From a virus: DNA of 20,716 bases. Numbering within the stretch: the stretch's first letter is position 1; every line of letters starts with the position of its first letter. Shown here piece by piece: positions 13,137 to 20,625 of the stretch. The translations under genes and the position numbers were made by a program. The notes under the pieces are model-generated. The model did not search any database. It was not told where the DNA came from and saw nothing but the letters and a program-made list of their open reading frames with translations. The DNA is taken from IMG/VR virus record IMGVR_UViG_3300034166_000756, positions 1-20,716 of that record, one strand, 5' to 3'.

Positions 13137-15095
13137 TTAAAAGTAAGTTGTGATAATTGCCATTCCTGCCCCGCCAGTGCCGCCTGCTCCTCCATTGCCA
13201 GCCTCAGACGCACCTCCTCCTCCTCCTCCTGAGCTTGGGAATCCTCCGTTTCCTCCGCTGGTCCCATCAACAGTCCTCGATGAGTTTCCTCCGCCGCCAC
13301 CAGAGCCGACAGCGAATAAACCATTTACAGCGTTTGTATTATTTTGCCCAGCCCCTCCATTTGAGGCACCGCCAGTTAAATTCAAAAGATTGCTTCGCCC
13401 GCCGTTAAGCCCTGTCGATGTCGCGTTTGAATTGTTGATGCCCCCCGCTCCGCCACCCCCGGCACCTCCCATAAAATGATTGCTATTTGCTGCCGATGGT
13501 TGCCCCACGGCCCCGTTGCCGATGTTCCCTTGACCGCCGCTATTTGCGTTCAACGACCCAAATCCTACCGCCGAAGCGGCCCCCGATCCTCCACCTCCGC
13601 TCGCCCCTCCGGTTGCAATGTAGGTTATCTCGCCAGACGCTCCGCTTCCAAAAATCGTTGCCCCGCCTAAAACCCCAGCGCCTCCGGTTACCCCACTATT
13701 TGTTGACCCACTACCCCCAAGACCCCCCGCGCCAATAGTTATGCTAATAGGCGTTTCGGGCAATAGTTGTGCAGGGATATTCGCGGACAAACATCCGCCG
13801 CCTCCGCCGCCTGCCCCGCCCGAACGATTGGTCGAAGTAACATTTTTGAATCCGCCGCCCCCTCCGCCGCCGCCAGCAAGAAGTTGAATGTTAATAACTT
13901 TGGCGCCAGTTGGTTTAGTCCAAGACCCTGTGGTAGTAAAAATTTGAATATCTGTTGTTTCTGCTTTCCCGATTAGATCCGCTGAGAGTCCGCTGATAGT
14001 TCCGATGGTTAGCGTAGAATTTACCCAAAGCGTGGTGGCCGAATTCCAAAGGATCGTTTGGTTGTTTTGTGGCGAAGTGATCAACACGTCGTGCAATTCC
14101 TCAAGCTCAAATCCGTTTTGCGGTCGGATGTAAAGTTGCCCATTCCCAGCATTCGCGCGTTCGACAACGCCGATAAAAACAATATGATCGGGCTGGGTTG
14201 GCTTTACTCGCGTAAATGCTCCAGGTGTCGTATCGAGATAAATTGAGTCGCCGGACACATAGGGAGAGCCAAGTGAAAGCCCGTCGAGAACGCCTTGCGT
14301 AATTATGAATCCGTTTTGGTTTGCGCCAATGCTTTCGGCAACAAGGCCAATAGTTTTGGACGAGCTTGAATCTGCTACGTTTGACGCCCGCTTGACGCTT
14401 GCGCGGTTGCCTGTTGCTCCGAAAAGATAAACAACCTCGCCCTTGTTGAGCGTTGTCGCCTCGGCATTGCGAACGTAGGCGACAAGCATCGATCCCATTT
14501 GTAACTGCACGTTGCCGCCTGCAAGCCCGACTTGTGGTGCGCCTTCGGTCGAGTTCCAGAACATCTTGCCGATGGCATTAGTTTCGGTTGCCGCCGTGTT
14601 GAAATTGAGCGAGTCCGCAGGAACGTCTGCCAGCATCGAGATCGTGCGCGAAGCGGAAAGATCGCCGCCGCCTGTCAGTCCTGTGCCTGCCGTGATCGCC
14701 GTGATCTTGAGAGCCTTCGCGTCAAGCGCACTTTGCAAGTCGGTCTGATTCGCTAGCGTTCCGGTGATGCTTCCCCACGTCACAGAAGACAGCTTTGCAT
14801 CGAGAACCGTTTGAAGATCGGTCTGGTTCGAGAGCGTTCCCGCGATACCTCCCCAGATCGCTGATCCACCACCACCACCGCCTGTGATCCATTCCGTGTC
14901 GTAGTCGGCATTTGTTTTCTTCGCCAACACTTGCCCTGTGAAACCGCCGGTGACAACTCCAGGGCCAACTGGACCCGCTGGCCCCTGCGAACCGGTCGGC
15001 CCCGCCTCGCCTGCAATAATTTCGGTGCGGAGAATTGGTTGATTGTTGACGTTAGGAACTTCGCGGCCCTCGTCTTCTGGAAAGAAAATGCTCAT
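13137..15095 (-). CDS. tail fibre / adhesin with collagen-like repeat and glycine-rich tip, 652 aa
   Basis: A 652-residue fibre. Residues 31-46 are a collagen-like GPT-GSQ-GPA-GPV-GPG run. Then come GGGGGG (72-77), two 26-residue copies of W-G-x-I-x-GTLxNQTDLQ (81-132), the fibre-shaft motif AGTGLTGGGDLSASRTISM (136-154), and a middle domain (about 160-340) with NKGEVVYLFGATGNRASV, GDSIYLD and IRPQNGFELEELHDV. Similar middle domains are found in receptor-binding proteins of many phages. From about 385 the sequence TTTGSWTKPTGAKVINIQLL leads into a glycine-rich domain to the end (the Gly_rich_2/adhesin type), rich in GGGG, N and S. This tip probably contacts the host surface. The ATG overlaps the connector stop (ATGA, 15092-15095). 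Its place between connector and tail terminator genes is unusual. Confidence 0.88.
   Translation of the reverse strand: MSIFFPEDEGREVPNVNNQPILRTEIIAGEAGPTGSQGPAGPVGPGVVTGGFTGQVLAKKTNADYDTEWITGGGGGGSAIWGGIAGTLSNQTDLQTVLDAKLSSVTWGSITGTLANQTDLQSALDAKALKITAITAGTGLTGGGDLSASRTISMLADVPADSLNFNTAATETNAIGKMFWNSTEGAPQVGLAGGNVQLQMGSMLVAYVRNAEATTLNKGEVVYLFGATGNRASVKRASNVADSSSSKTIGLVAESIGANQNGFIITQGVLDGLSLGSPYVSGDSIYLDTTPGAFTRVKPTQPDHIVFIGVVERANAGNGQLYIRPQNGFELEELHDVLITSPQNNQTILWNSATTLWVNSTLTIGTISGLSADLIGKAETTDIQIFTTTGSWTKPTGAKVINIQLLAGGGGGGGGFKNVTSTNRSGGAGGGGGGCLSANIPAQLLPETPISITIGAGGLGGSGSTNSGVTGGAGVLGGATIFGSGASGEITYIATGGASGGGGSGAASAVGFGSLNANSGGQGNIGNGAVGQPSAANSNHFMGGAGGGGAGGINNSNATSTGLNGGRSNLLNLTGGASNGGAGQNNTNAVNGLFAVGSGGGGGNSSRTVDGTSGGNGGFPSSGGGGGGASEAGNGGAGGTGGAGMAIITTYF
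14700..14855 (-). repeat. tandem 78-bp repeat in the fibre gene
   Basis: Two adjacent copies coding for a 26-residue unit, W-G-x-I-x-G-T-L-x-N-Q-T-D-L-Q-x-x-L-D-A-K. The DNA copies differ at many third positions, so this is an old duplication kept for protein structure rather than a recent DNA event. Such units are usually part of a trimeric fibre shaft. Confidence 0.7.
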
Positions 15096-15394
15096 TTGTT
15101 AATATCCTCAAGGCTGAAATCGACCGATACGGCGTCTTGGGAAAGCTCTGCGGATGTGACGCGGAAGCGTCTGCCACCGATAACGAGAACGTCGCCGAGA
15201 GAAATGGTTTGAACGAAAGAATCATAGACCGCCGTGATAGTCATCGATGCGGAATCCATGAATCCGCCGTCCGCCAGGCTGTTGTCGCGCCGGTATGTTG
15301 TCCGGTTCGCGAGAAAATTACGCTCGCCAAAAGTGACCGCAAGCGGCAGATCGTCCAGCATAGCGGCTAGATCGTTAGTAAATATGTCGAGCAT
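15092..15394 (-). CDS. head-tail connector / neck protein candidate, 100 aa
   Basis: A 100-residue protein: a short N-terminal helix (MLDIFTNDLAAMLDDL), then beta strands (LAVTFGERNFLANRTTY, MTITAVYDSF) and the end GDVLVIGGRRFRVTSAELS...VSVDFSLED. The last part, with GGRRFRV followed by a strand, resembles head closure proteins (lambda FII-type fold). It is the first protein of the connector group after the glycosyltransferases. The ATG at 15392-15394 is preferred; a GTG two codons upstream is possible. A small hairpin touches the start. The stop overlaps the fibre start. Confidence 0.6.
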   Translation of the reverse strand: MLDIFTNDLAAMLDDLPLAVTFGERNFLANRTTYRRDNSLADGGFMDSASMTITAVYDSFVQTISLGDVLVIGGRRFRVTSAELSQDAVSVDFSLEDINK

Positions 15395-15395
15395 T

Positions 15396-15408
15396 CCCAC
15401 AAAGTGGG
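15396..15408 (-). promoter_or_regulatory. small hairpin directly before the connector start codon
   Basis: CCCAC (15396-15400) and GTGGG (15404-15408) form a 5-bp stem with a 3-base loop, so on the minus-strand mRNA the hairpin ends one base before the ATG. It could lower initiation until ribosomes from the upstream glycosyltransferase gene (stop 8 bases earlier) open it, giving translational coupling. It is short, and could be chance. Confidence 0.35.
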
Positions 15409-15415
15409 TAATGCG

Positions 15416-16078
15416 TCAAAACTTGCGCTCTACACGTCGCTGGTTTGGATGCGTGAAATCGTGCTTCGGGCTGTCCGCGATATGAACCCAACTCTTGCGA
15501 AGTGCCGACGCAAGGATGCTCGTGCTGGTGTTGATCGTCACAACATCGTTGGCGTCCCGTATATACGCGCACATATATTCTATCGTCTCAAATTCAGCCA
15601 TGCCGTGAGCGGCCTTCCCAGCGCAAACAACAGGCCTTCCGTTAGCGATTTGATGCGCTGCTGTAATGACATCGCGAGGGTCGATCTTTTTATCCTGACT
15701 GTATCCAGTAGGAAAACAAAGAACCCATGACCTAAGTTCGGGCGGTGTCACGATGGCTGGCGAGTTTAGAACAATCTGCCTGTCGATGTCCTTGCCTTCT
15801 GGAAATAGTCCGTAAACATAGTCACTCCAACTCAGCGGACTGGCGCAAAAATGTTCGTGACGATCAGGCCAGATTTGCAAGTTGATGATGCGGTCAAATC
15901 CGCTGTGGTCGTTTTGTGGATAGATCGGCTGGCAGTAATCGACCATCGCGAAAAGGCCGTGGTAATCAGGCAGGCACTCAAAGGTGACGTTGTGTCCCTG
16001 ATCCGCGAAATGCTTCGCGATTGGCAAGCAACGTGCGATGTCTCCGAGCCTCAAATGGTAAACAATTAGGATGTTCAA
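15416..16078 (-). CDS. GT9-like (heptosyltransferase-type) glycosyltransferase, 220 aa
   Basis: The N-terminus, NILIVYHLRLGDIARCLPIAKHFADQG, matches the first strand and G-D helix of GT9 glycosyltransferases, which use the GT-B fold and transfer heptose or related sugars. The C-terminal part, DANDVVTINTSTSILASALRKSWVHI, corresponds to the family's 'ND(S/T)..HLAAAL' region. At 220 residues it is clearly shorter than typical GT9 enzymes (about 330-350), so it may be a minimal phage version or lack a subdomain. The start is TTG at 16076-16078, exactly where the family homology begins, overlapping the previous stop as TTGA. An in-frame extension to 16177 lies inside the previous gene. Confidence 0.75.
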   Translation of the reverse strand: MNILIVYHLRLGDIARCLPIAKHFADQGHNVTFECLPDYHGLFAMVDYCQPIYPQNDHSGFDRIINLQIWPDRHEHFCASPLSWSDYVYGLFPEGKDIDRQIVLNSPAIVTPPELRSWVLCFPTGYSQDKKIDPRDVITAAHQIANGRPVVCAGKAAHGMAEFETIEYMCAYIRDANDVVTINTSTSILASALRKSWVHIADSPKHDFTHPNQRRVERKF

Positions 16079-16659
16079 AAGGTGTAATATTGTTCCGCTG
16101 ATTTTCCTGCAACCCAGCCGTGGAATCCGAACGAACGATCCGGCCCCGCCGTATTTTCCTCGATGTAATGTTCCCAAGAGAACGCCGCCGCGACATCCAC
16201 CGGAGCGAATTTGACGCCGTTGCTTTTAAATTCCTTCTCCATTGTTCGGCATAGGAAGACATCGGCAGCCTCTCCCTTCCAGAGAGGCTCCGCATTCGCT
16301 GCCATCTCCAAGAATTTCATGCTCTGGAGCGTGAATCCGGTATTGCCGACGCGATGTCCGACGTTCCAGAACGCTGGCCAAGCCGCGCCGATCATGTCGT
16401 ATTCCAGCCACGAATCCTTCCACAGGCGCGGATTGGCAATGAAGCCGTCGTGAGTGCAGATGAGCGCGTGCGAGGTGTCGATATAGTCGGCAAAGCGACC
16501 TAGTTCCCAATGCATCGCCTGTTGATAGTTGCAGTCCTCTGCGATATACACAGCGTCTCCGAATCCACCCAATCCGCAAAGGTGGTTGAACAACTTTTCG
16601 CTTTGTTCGTGCCTTGGTTTCAAGCCTTCAAATACGATCAATGTGACGTCTTTATTCAT
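16075..16659 (-). CDS. DUF5672-like glycosyltransferase, 194 aa
   Basis: A 194-residue protein with the pattern of DUF5672 proteins: an N-terminal strand (VTLIVFEGLKPRHEQ), a middle HALICTHDGFIANPRLWKD, the conserved SWLEYDMIGAAWP (83-95), GNTGFTLQSMKFLE (104-118) and an end PVDVAAAFSWEHYIEEN. The family has a GT-A like fold and occurs in sugar-transfer gene clusters. The THDGF segment could hold the metal-binding acid. The final GFHGW is also common in this family. The start ATG at 16657-16659 overlaps the previous stop as ATGA, and the stop overlaps the next TTG start, so the three cassette genes are coupled. Confidence 0.8.
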   Translation of the reverse strand: MNKDVTLIVFEGLKPRHEQSEKLFNHLCGLGGFGDAVYIAEDCNYQQAMHWELGRFADYIDTSHALICTHDGFIANPRLWKDSWLEYDMIGAAWPAFWNVGHRVGNTGFTLQSMKFLEMAANAEPLWKGEAADVFLCRTMEKEFKSNGVKFAPVDVAAAFSWEHYIEENTAGPDRSFGFHGWVAGKSAEQYYTF

Positions 16660-18329
16660 TTCGGGTGGAGTTCATCGAAGATTTCTTTTGCCCTTGCATA
16701 CTCTGCCGGATCGTTGCCGCGCTGGTATGTAGCATCAAGCGGACGCTCCTCAAAAAACGGGTGATGATGAACGATGCTAATGTCACGAGCATCAACAATC
16801 GCCCCATTTTTCGCGGCACGAAAGGTGAAGTCGGTATCGCTGTAGACGTTTCGGAATCTTGGGTTGAATAGTCCATTTTCTTGAAAATATTTACACGTCA
16901 TGATCGCCATGCAAAGCAAATCGTCTTTTCTATATCCGTCCGAAATCCGAAGAACCTGTGGTTTTGAAATGTCGAGACGCTTTTCGATCATGTCGTCCCA
17001 CCCTGGCGGACATTCCCAATCGTCCGAGAGTTGTATGATGATGTCGCCGGTTGCCTTTGCTGCTCCCAAGTTCCACGCTCCGACCGAATACCCTTGGTCT
17101 TTTTGCGTAACGGATCTGAATCGCTTTAGAACCTCGGCCTTTTCGTCGTCGTGATCGACCGCAAAGATATGTTCTACGCGCTCTGGATGCGTTGCGCGGG
17201 ATAACCATAGCGTCATACATTGCACGGCCTCTACCGGCCTTCCTCGCGTTGCGTGGACGAGTGAAATCTTGGGCTTGCTTGATCCTGCCAGCGTCTCGCG
17301 CTCGATCTCTTCGGCATCTTCGTTTCGTCCGAGAAGGCGAAGCGTCCATGCGTATAGTTGATCACCCTTCCACCCATACCATTCCTTCCGGTGCGTCCAT
17401 TGCGGGAACTTAGGAGTTGGAACTGCGAGCATTTCTTCCACCACTTTTAACGCTTCTTGGTATTTTTTCTCATCAAGCAGAATGCTAGCCTCTAGTCCGT
17501 AGGCTTCGCGGCGGTTCGGCTCAAGCTCCTTGGCCTTTCGCGCTAGGTTGAGCGAGGTTTCTCCGCTCGTAATGTTGGCGCAGTTTAAAAGAATCTCGTA
17601 GCGGTTGACGCCGTCGAGATCGGTCAAGGCTAGTGCCTCCGATCCGTATTTCGCGGCGAGTTCTTTCTTGCCAGCAATAAAGTTTTCGTAATGCAAATAG
17701 AATTTAAAGTGCGAAGTCATCCGGTCTTGATGCATCAGAATCCGGCGGTTGCGCTCGCTGCTGTTTCGCGCCCCGACTGGCGGTGCATGGACAATCTCTA
17801 GGTCTCGGCGCATACAGACCGAAACGTCCTTCGTCGGTTGCGCGTTCTCATGCACAGGACGATGCCACCATGCTGTTTTGTAGCGAAAGAAACGCTCGCG
17901 TGGTGCGCGTTTGCCTTGTTCGGGAATGACGTAGTCGGTCAATATCCAATCTTGTTCCGGTGGGCATTCTTCAAGCGCGGCCAGCGTTGGCGCGACCATG
18001 TGCGGCTCAATAATGTCGTCGCAATCGGCCCACATAACCCAGCCGTCTTTCCCTGCGAGTTCGTATGCCTTGGCGAATGCTTTGTTCCGAGCCTCTCCGA
18101 AGTTGTCGAGATGCTCCCAATCTGCGACCAGCGGAGAGTTGAGATATTCGTCAACGTGGCAACCGAGTTCCCTAGCGATGTCGAGCGTTTGATCCGGTGC
18201 AAGCGATCCGATTGCGCGGACGATAACGATCTCGTCGCAGATTTGTTTGAGTGACTTAACGCATCGCTCGATGCGCGGTTCTTCGTTGCCGCAGATAAGC
18301 CCTGCGACTAGCTTCTGTTTTTGTTTCAT
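16656..18329 (-). CDS. bifunctional glycosyltransferase: GT2 domain - TPR - second GT-A domain, 557 aa
   Basis: Residues 6-215 form a GT2 domain: LVAGLICGNEEPRIERCVKSL, the EIVIVRAIGS strand, FGEARNKAFAKA, and the DxD motif D102-C-D104 within WADCDDIIEP. Residues 220-350 are helical repeats of TPR type (NLARKAKELEPNRREAYGLEA, KYQEALKVVEEML). Residues 353-557 form a second GT-A domain: ISLVHATRGRP, IFAVDHDD, QLSDDWECPPGWDD with D436/D437, and SDTDFTFRA, HHHPFF near the end. Such double enzymes can add two sugars in sequence to a protein or glycan. The ATG at 18327-18329 is preferred over a TTG at 18356. It follows the capsid terminator and has a TTGACA upstream but no clear -10. Confidence 0.9.
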   Translation of the reverse strand: MKQKQKLVAGLICGNEEPRIERCVKSLKQICDEIVIVRAIGSLAPDQTLDIARELGCHVDEYLNSPLVADWEHLDNFGEARNKAFAKAYELAGKDGWVMWADCDDIIEPHMVAPTLAALEECPPEQDWILTDYVIPEQGKRAPRERFFRYKTAWWHRPVHENAQPTKDVSVCMRRDLEIVHAPPVGARNSSERNRRILMHQDRMTSHFKFYLHYENFIAGKKELAAKYGSEALALTDLDGVNRYEILLNCANITSGETSLNLARKAKELEPNRREAYGLEASILLDEKKYQEALKVVEEMLAVPTPKFPQWTHRKEWYGWKGDQLYAWTLRLLGRNEDAEEIERETLAGSSKPKISLVHATRGRPVEAVQCMTLWLSRATHPERVEHIFAVDHDDEKAEVLKRFRSVTQKDQGYSVGAWNLGAAKATGDIIIQLSDDWECPPGWDDMIEKRLDISKPQVLRISDGYRKDDLLCMAIMTCKYFQENGLFNPRFRNVYSDTDFTFRAAKNGAIVDARDISIVHHHPFFEERPLDATYQRGNDPAEYARAKEIFDELHPK

Positions 18330-18361
18330 GTTTACAAGTGATGTATATGTCAACAAAACAA

Positions 18362-18389
18362 AAAAGCCACCCCTTTCGAGGTGGCTTTT
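18362..18389 (-). terminator. intrinsic terminator after the major capsid gene
   Basis: AAAAGCCACC (18362-18371) and GGTGGCTTTT (18380-18389) form a perfect 10-bp stem with an 8-base loop. On the minus strand the stem ends in a long T-rich run (GGTGGCTTTTTTGTTTTG), as in an intrinsic terminator. It lies 24 bases after the capsid stop. On the plus strand the T-run is only four bases, so it works mainly for minus-strand transcription. It should make the glycosyltransferase genes less expressed than the capsid, or give them their own start. Confidence 0.9.
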
Positions 18390-18413
18390 CCGATGCGGTC
18401 TTGCTGGGGAATC

Positions 18414-19367
18414 TTAGGCGAATCCCGTGGTGATGCGGATAATGCTGGAACCGTCGATAACTTTCTCAGCCGAGTTCTGACGAACGCGGAGAACATTAGC
18501 GCGGCGAGCCTCGTCACGGTAGGTTTCGGAGACGAAAGGCACGGGACTATCAGCGGCCCATACGATCGTGCGACCGAATCCACCACCGGAGAAATCTCCG
18601 CCGGAGGTTGTGGCGAGTGCGAGGTAGGTGTTGCTCCAGATGAATCCACCGGAATAGGCTTGGCCTTTTGCGGCGTTGTTCTTTGGTGCGCGGCCTACAA
18701 GAACGCGGTCGACTCCGACAGCGGCGGCAACTTCGCCTTCGCTCAAGAGACGGCTTTGATCCGAAGGAACGATGCCGAAGAACTGGTTCTGCACTTTAGC
18801 GGAACGGCGGATGCGCTCGAACAAAGGCATGGACATAATCAAGGTGTTTGGAAGAACGCCATATTTGGCGAGTTCCAACTTGGCCGCTGCCACGTCACCG
18901 GGAACGTCGAAGCTGGTGATGTTCGCTTCTGTATAGGCTGCTGTTGCGCTGATCGCGGTCAGACCGTTAGCGGCGAATGCTGCGGTAGCAACACGAGCCT
19001 CGTGGCTGATTTGGATTTGGCGAAGCAACATCGAAGCGATGTTCACTTCGGTGTCGAAAAAGCGGTCGAGGTCGCGGCGGTTAGAATCAGGGAGAACCTC
19101 TTCGAGACCGTATTCGATCGCGTCGAACGAGTCGCTCGTGAACCGGCGGCTTGTGCGTGGGTATCCAGCACCAGCGGCGATTTTCAGAACGTCGTCGTTG
19201 AGAGTTTCAGAATCACCGATGTTCAATTTCAGATACGCGCCGGACTTGACGTCCGAGCTGTAAACTGGCATGACCTCGGTTCCGATGAACAAGTTGTTTT
19301 TGTTCGACAGACCTTCGTAGACGGCCTGCGCGATATCGGCGCGAATTGTTGTGTAGGAGAGTGCCAT
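18414..19367 (-). CDS. major capsid protein (HK97-like fold), 317 aa
   Basis: A 317-residue protein in the position after protease and decoration genes. Features agree with phage capsid proteins: no cysteine, A/G/S-rich, an N-terminal helical arm (SYTTIRADIAQAVYEGLSN), a charged middle (PRTSRRFTSDSFDAIEYGLEEVLPDSNRRDLDRFFDTE), the 'PNTLIMSMPLFERIRRS' helix (172-188) and a late strand region (VLVGRAPKN, FIWSNTYLALATTSG). PNTLIMS..LFE is typical of HK97-fold capsids, where a strand leads into a helix. It forms the icosahedral shell. It starts at ATG 19365-19367 and is followed by a strong terminator, as expected for the most abundant protein. The large plus-strand frame across it is a shadow. 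Confidence 0.9.
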   Translation of the reverse strand: MALSYTTIRADIAQAVYEGLSNKNNLFIGTEVMPVYSSDVKSGAYLKLNIGDSETLNDDVLKIAAGAGYPRTSRRFTSDSFDAIEYGLEEVLPDSNRRDLDRFFDTEVNIASMLLRQIQISHEARVATAAFAANGLTAISATAAYTEANITSFDVPGDVAAAKLELAKYGVLPNTLIMSMPLFERIRRSAKVQNQFFGIVPSDQSRLLSEGEVAAAVGVDRVLVGRAPKNNAAKGQAYSGGFIWSNTYLALATTSGGDFSGGGFGRTIVWAADSPVPFVSETYRDEARRANVLRVRQNSAEKVIDGSSIIRITTGFA

Positions 19368-19379
19368 AGTAGTGTTAGA

Positions 19380-19739
19380 TTATTGGTTGAATTTGGGAAC
19401 GTATTCGATCACGTCACCGGAAACGCCGCTGTTGATCGCAACTCCGAGAGTCACGGTCGATGCGTTGGCGTATGTTCCGACGACAAGTCCGCTGGTCACG
19501 GCGAAGACGGTATTACCGGCTGTAGCGATTGCGGAAAGGATGCCGAATTGGGTTGGGAAAAAAAGTTTGACGGCTCCTTGATTTCCAGCGGCGACGTCGT
19601 TCTGCACGACTCCGATGGCATTAGAGCCGGTTGATGCCGCTTGCGCAGCGTTTGCGCCTGTGATGTTCACAAGCGTGTTCGCGGTAATTGCGGAAGCGAA
19701 AGCGAAGCTTCGGATTCCGTTATCGTTTTGGGTTGCCAT
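19380..19739 (-). CDS. capsid decoration/stabilisation protein candidate, 119 aa
   Basis: A small 119-residue protein rich in A, G, V, N and T and with no Cys or Trp. It has many short strands (ANTLVNITGANAAQ, NAIGVVQNDVAAGNQGAVKLFFP, GNTVFAVTSGLVVG) and the end SGDVIEYVPKF. Small beta proteins between protease and capsid genes are usually decoration proteins (DUF2190-like or gpD-like) that bind the shell surface and may themselves carry sugars. The DUF2190 similarity is by pattern: 'GAN..AA.A.GVVQNDVAAG..G.V'. It starts at ATG 19737-19739 and ends 12 bases before the capsid start. Confidence 0.7.
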   Translation of the reverse strand: MATQNDNGIRSFAFASAITANTLVNITGANAAQAASTGSNAIGVVQNDVAAGNQGAVKLFFPTQFGILSAIATAGNTVFAVTSGLVVGTYANASTVTLGVAINSGVSGDVIEYVPKFNQ

Positions 19740-19751
19740 AAATTTGTTTGA

Positions 19752-20606
19752 TTAAAAGTTAAGTTCGTTGTTGTCGCGGGCTTCGATGTAGGCTTCGCGG
19801 TGATTACGCATCGCGAATCGAATGGCCTCGGTGCGGCTGCCGAGTTCCTCGGTCTTCTGCACGATGACTGATTTGAGGTCGAATTTTTCGACTGCTTTCT
19901 CTTCAGCGATGACCGATGCCTTTACTGGAGCGGCCCCGAAGTTGGAGATGATCGAGTCGAGCTTTGCTTCAAGTTTGGAAATGACGCTGAGTTCAGCGGG
20001 CATCTCTTCTTTCATTTCGGCTGCTGGCTCTTCGGCTGGCATTTCCATCTTGCTCTTGTAATCGCCGAAGGCGGTTTCGAGAGCTGCGAGACGAGAAACG
20101 ATGTCGGCGATGCTGACCTCGTCCTCCTTGGGTTCGATTTCGATTGTTGCGTCTTCCATTTGCGTGGGAAATTTGTCAACTTGCTTTGCCGTAAAACTGA
20201 AAAGACCTGTCGCGTTTGCGGCTGGTGTTTGCACGAGGTCTGCGCTGTAAAGCTCGGTGCAACTTGCGAAGGCTAGTCCCTCTACTTCGCGGATCGGCCC
20301 CGTGAAAGCGATGCTAATGCCGAAGGTGTCTGGCAGTTTGCTTGAAATCTCCATGACGTAATCGCGCATTGGCGATGTTTCGAGAAGGTTGAGATCACCC
20401 AAGAGTTGCTTGCCGACGATGCGGAAATTGTTAACGAATCCGACAATGTCCTTGATCCCTGCACCGTGATCCAGATTGACCTTGACGCCGCCCTTGTAGG
20501 ACTCGGCGCACTCTTTGACTTGCATCAAAGTTGTCTCGTCAACGTAAAGCCCGTGGCCTTTAGCCTCGCCGATTGAAATGATTGAAACTCCTTCGATGAC
20601 ATCCAT
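19752..20606 (-). CDS. prohead protease fused to scaffold-like C-terminal region, 284 aa
   Basis: The first 140 residues look like a HK97-type prohead protease: VNLDHGAGIKDIVGFV with H47, and FGISIAFTG with S98, the two conserved catalytic residues of that class, then CTELYSADLVQTPAANATGLF. The last half (about 150-284) is acidic and rich in E, A, K and M (EEPAAEMKEEMPAELS, KLEAKLDSIISNF) and probably helical, as in scaffolding or delta domains. Fusion of protease and scaffold is known in several phages. The protease cleaves capsid and scaffold during head maturation. The ATG at 20604-20606 follows the upstream stop by 19 bases. Confidence 0.85.
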   Translation of the reverse strand: MDVIEGVSIISIGEAKGHGLYVDETTLMQVKECAESYKGGVKVNLDHGAGIKDIVGFVNNFRIVGKQLLGDLNLLETSPMRDYVMEISSKLPDTFGISIAFTGPIREVEGLAFASCTELYSADLVQTPAANATGLFSFTAKQVDKFPTQMEDATIEIEPKEDEVSIADIVSRLAALETAFGDYKSKMEMPAEEPAAEMKEEMPAELSVISKLEAKLDSIISNFGAAPVKASVIAEEKAVEKFDLKSVIVQKTEELGSRTEAIRFAMRNHREAYIEARDNNELNF

Positions 20607-20625
20607 GCGAAGGCGCGGATGTCAA

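Noticed and set aside
13150-13479. A proline-rich plus-strand frame
   Set aside because: It is the reverse complement of the glycine-rich fibre tip (GGN codons read as NCC), so the proline repeats are an artefact.
13137-13900. CRISPR array or DNA repeat array suggested by repeated CCGCC/CCTCC units
   Set aside because: No constant repeat with spacers of even length; the pattern comes from glycine codons in the fibre tip.
15416-16177. Longer form of the GT9-like protein starting at base 16177
   Set aside because: The extra N-terminal residues lie within the end of the DUF5672-like gene and do not resemble the family; the TTG at 16078 starts exactly at the family homology.
18348-18353. TTGACA box as a sigma-70 promoter for the glycosyltransferase cassette
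   Set aside because: No acceptable -10 hexamer at 16-18 bases; kept only as a question in the findings.
18381-19634. A 417-residue plus-strand frame opposite the capsid and decoration genes
   Set aside because: It has no phage-like or other domain features, is Cys- and Gly-rich in an irregular way, and is explained as an antisense shadow of two well-supported minus-strand genes.
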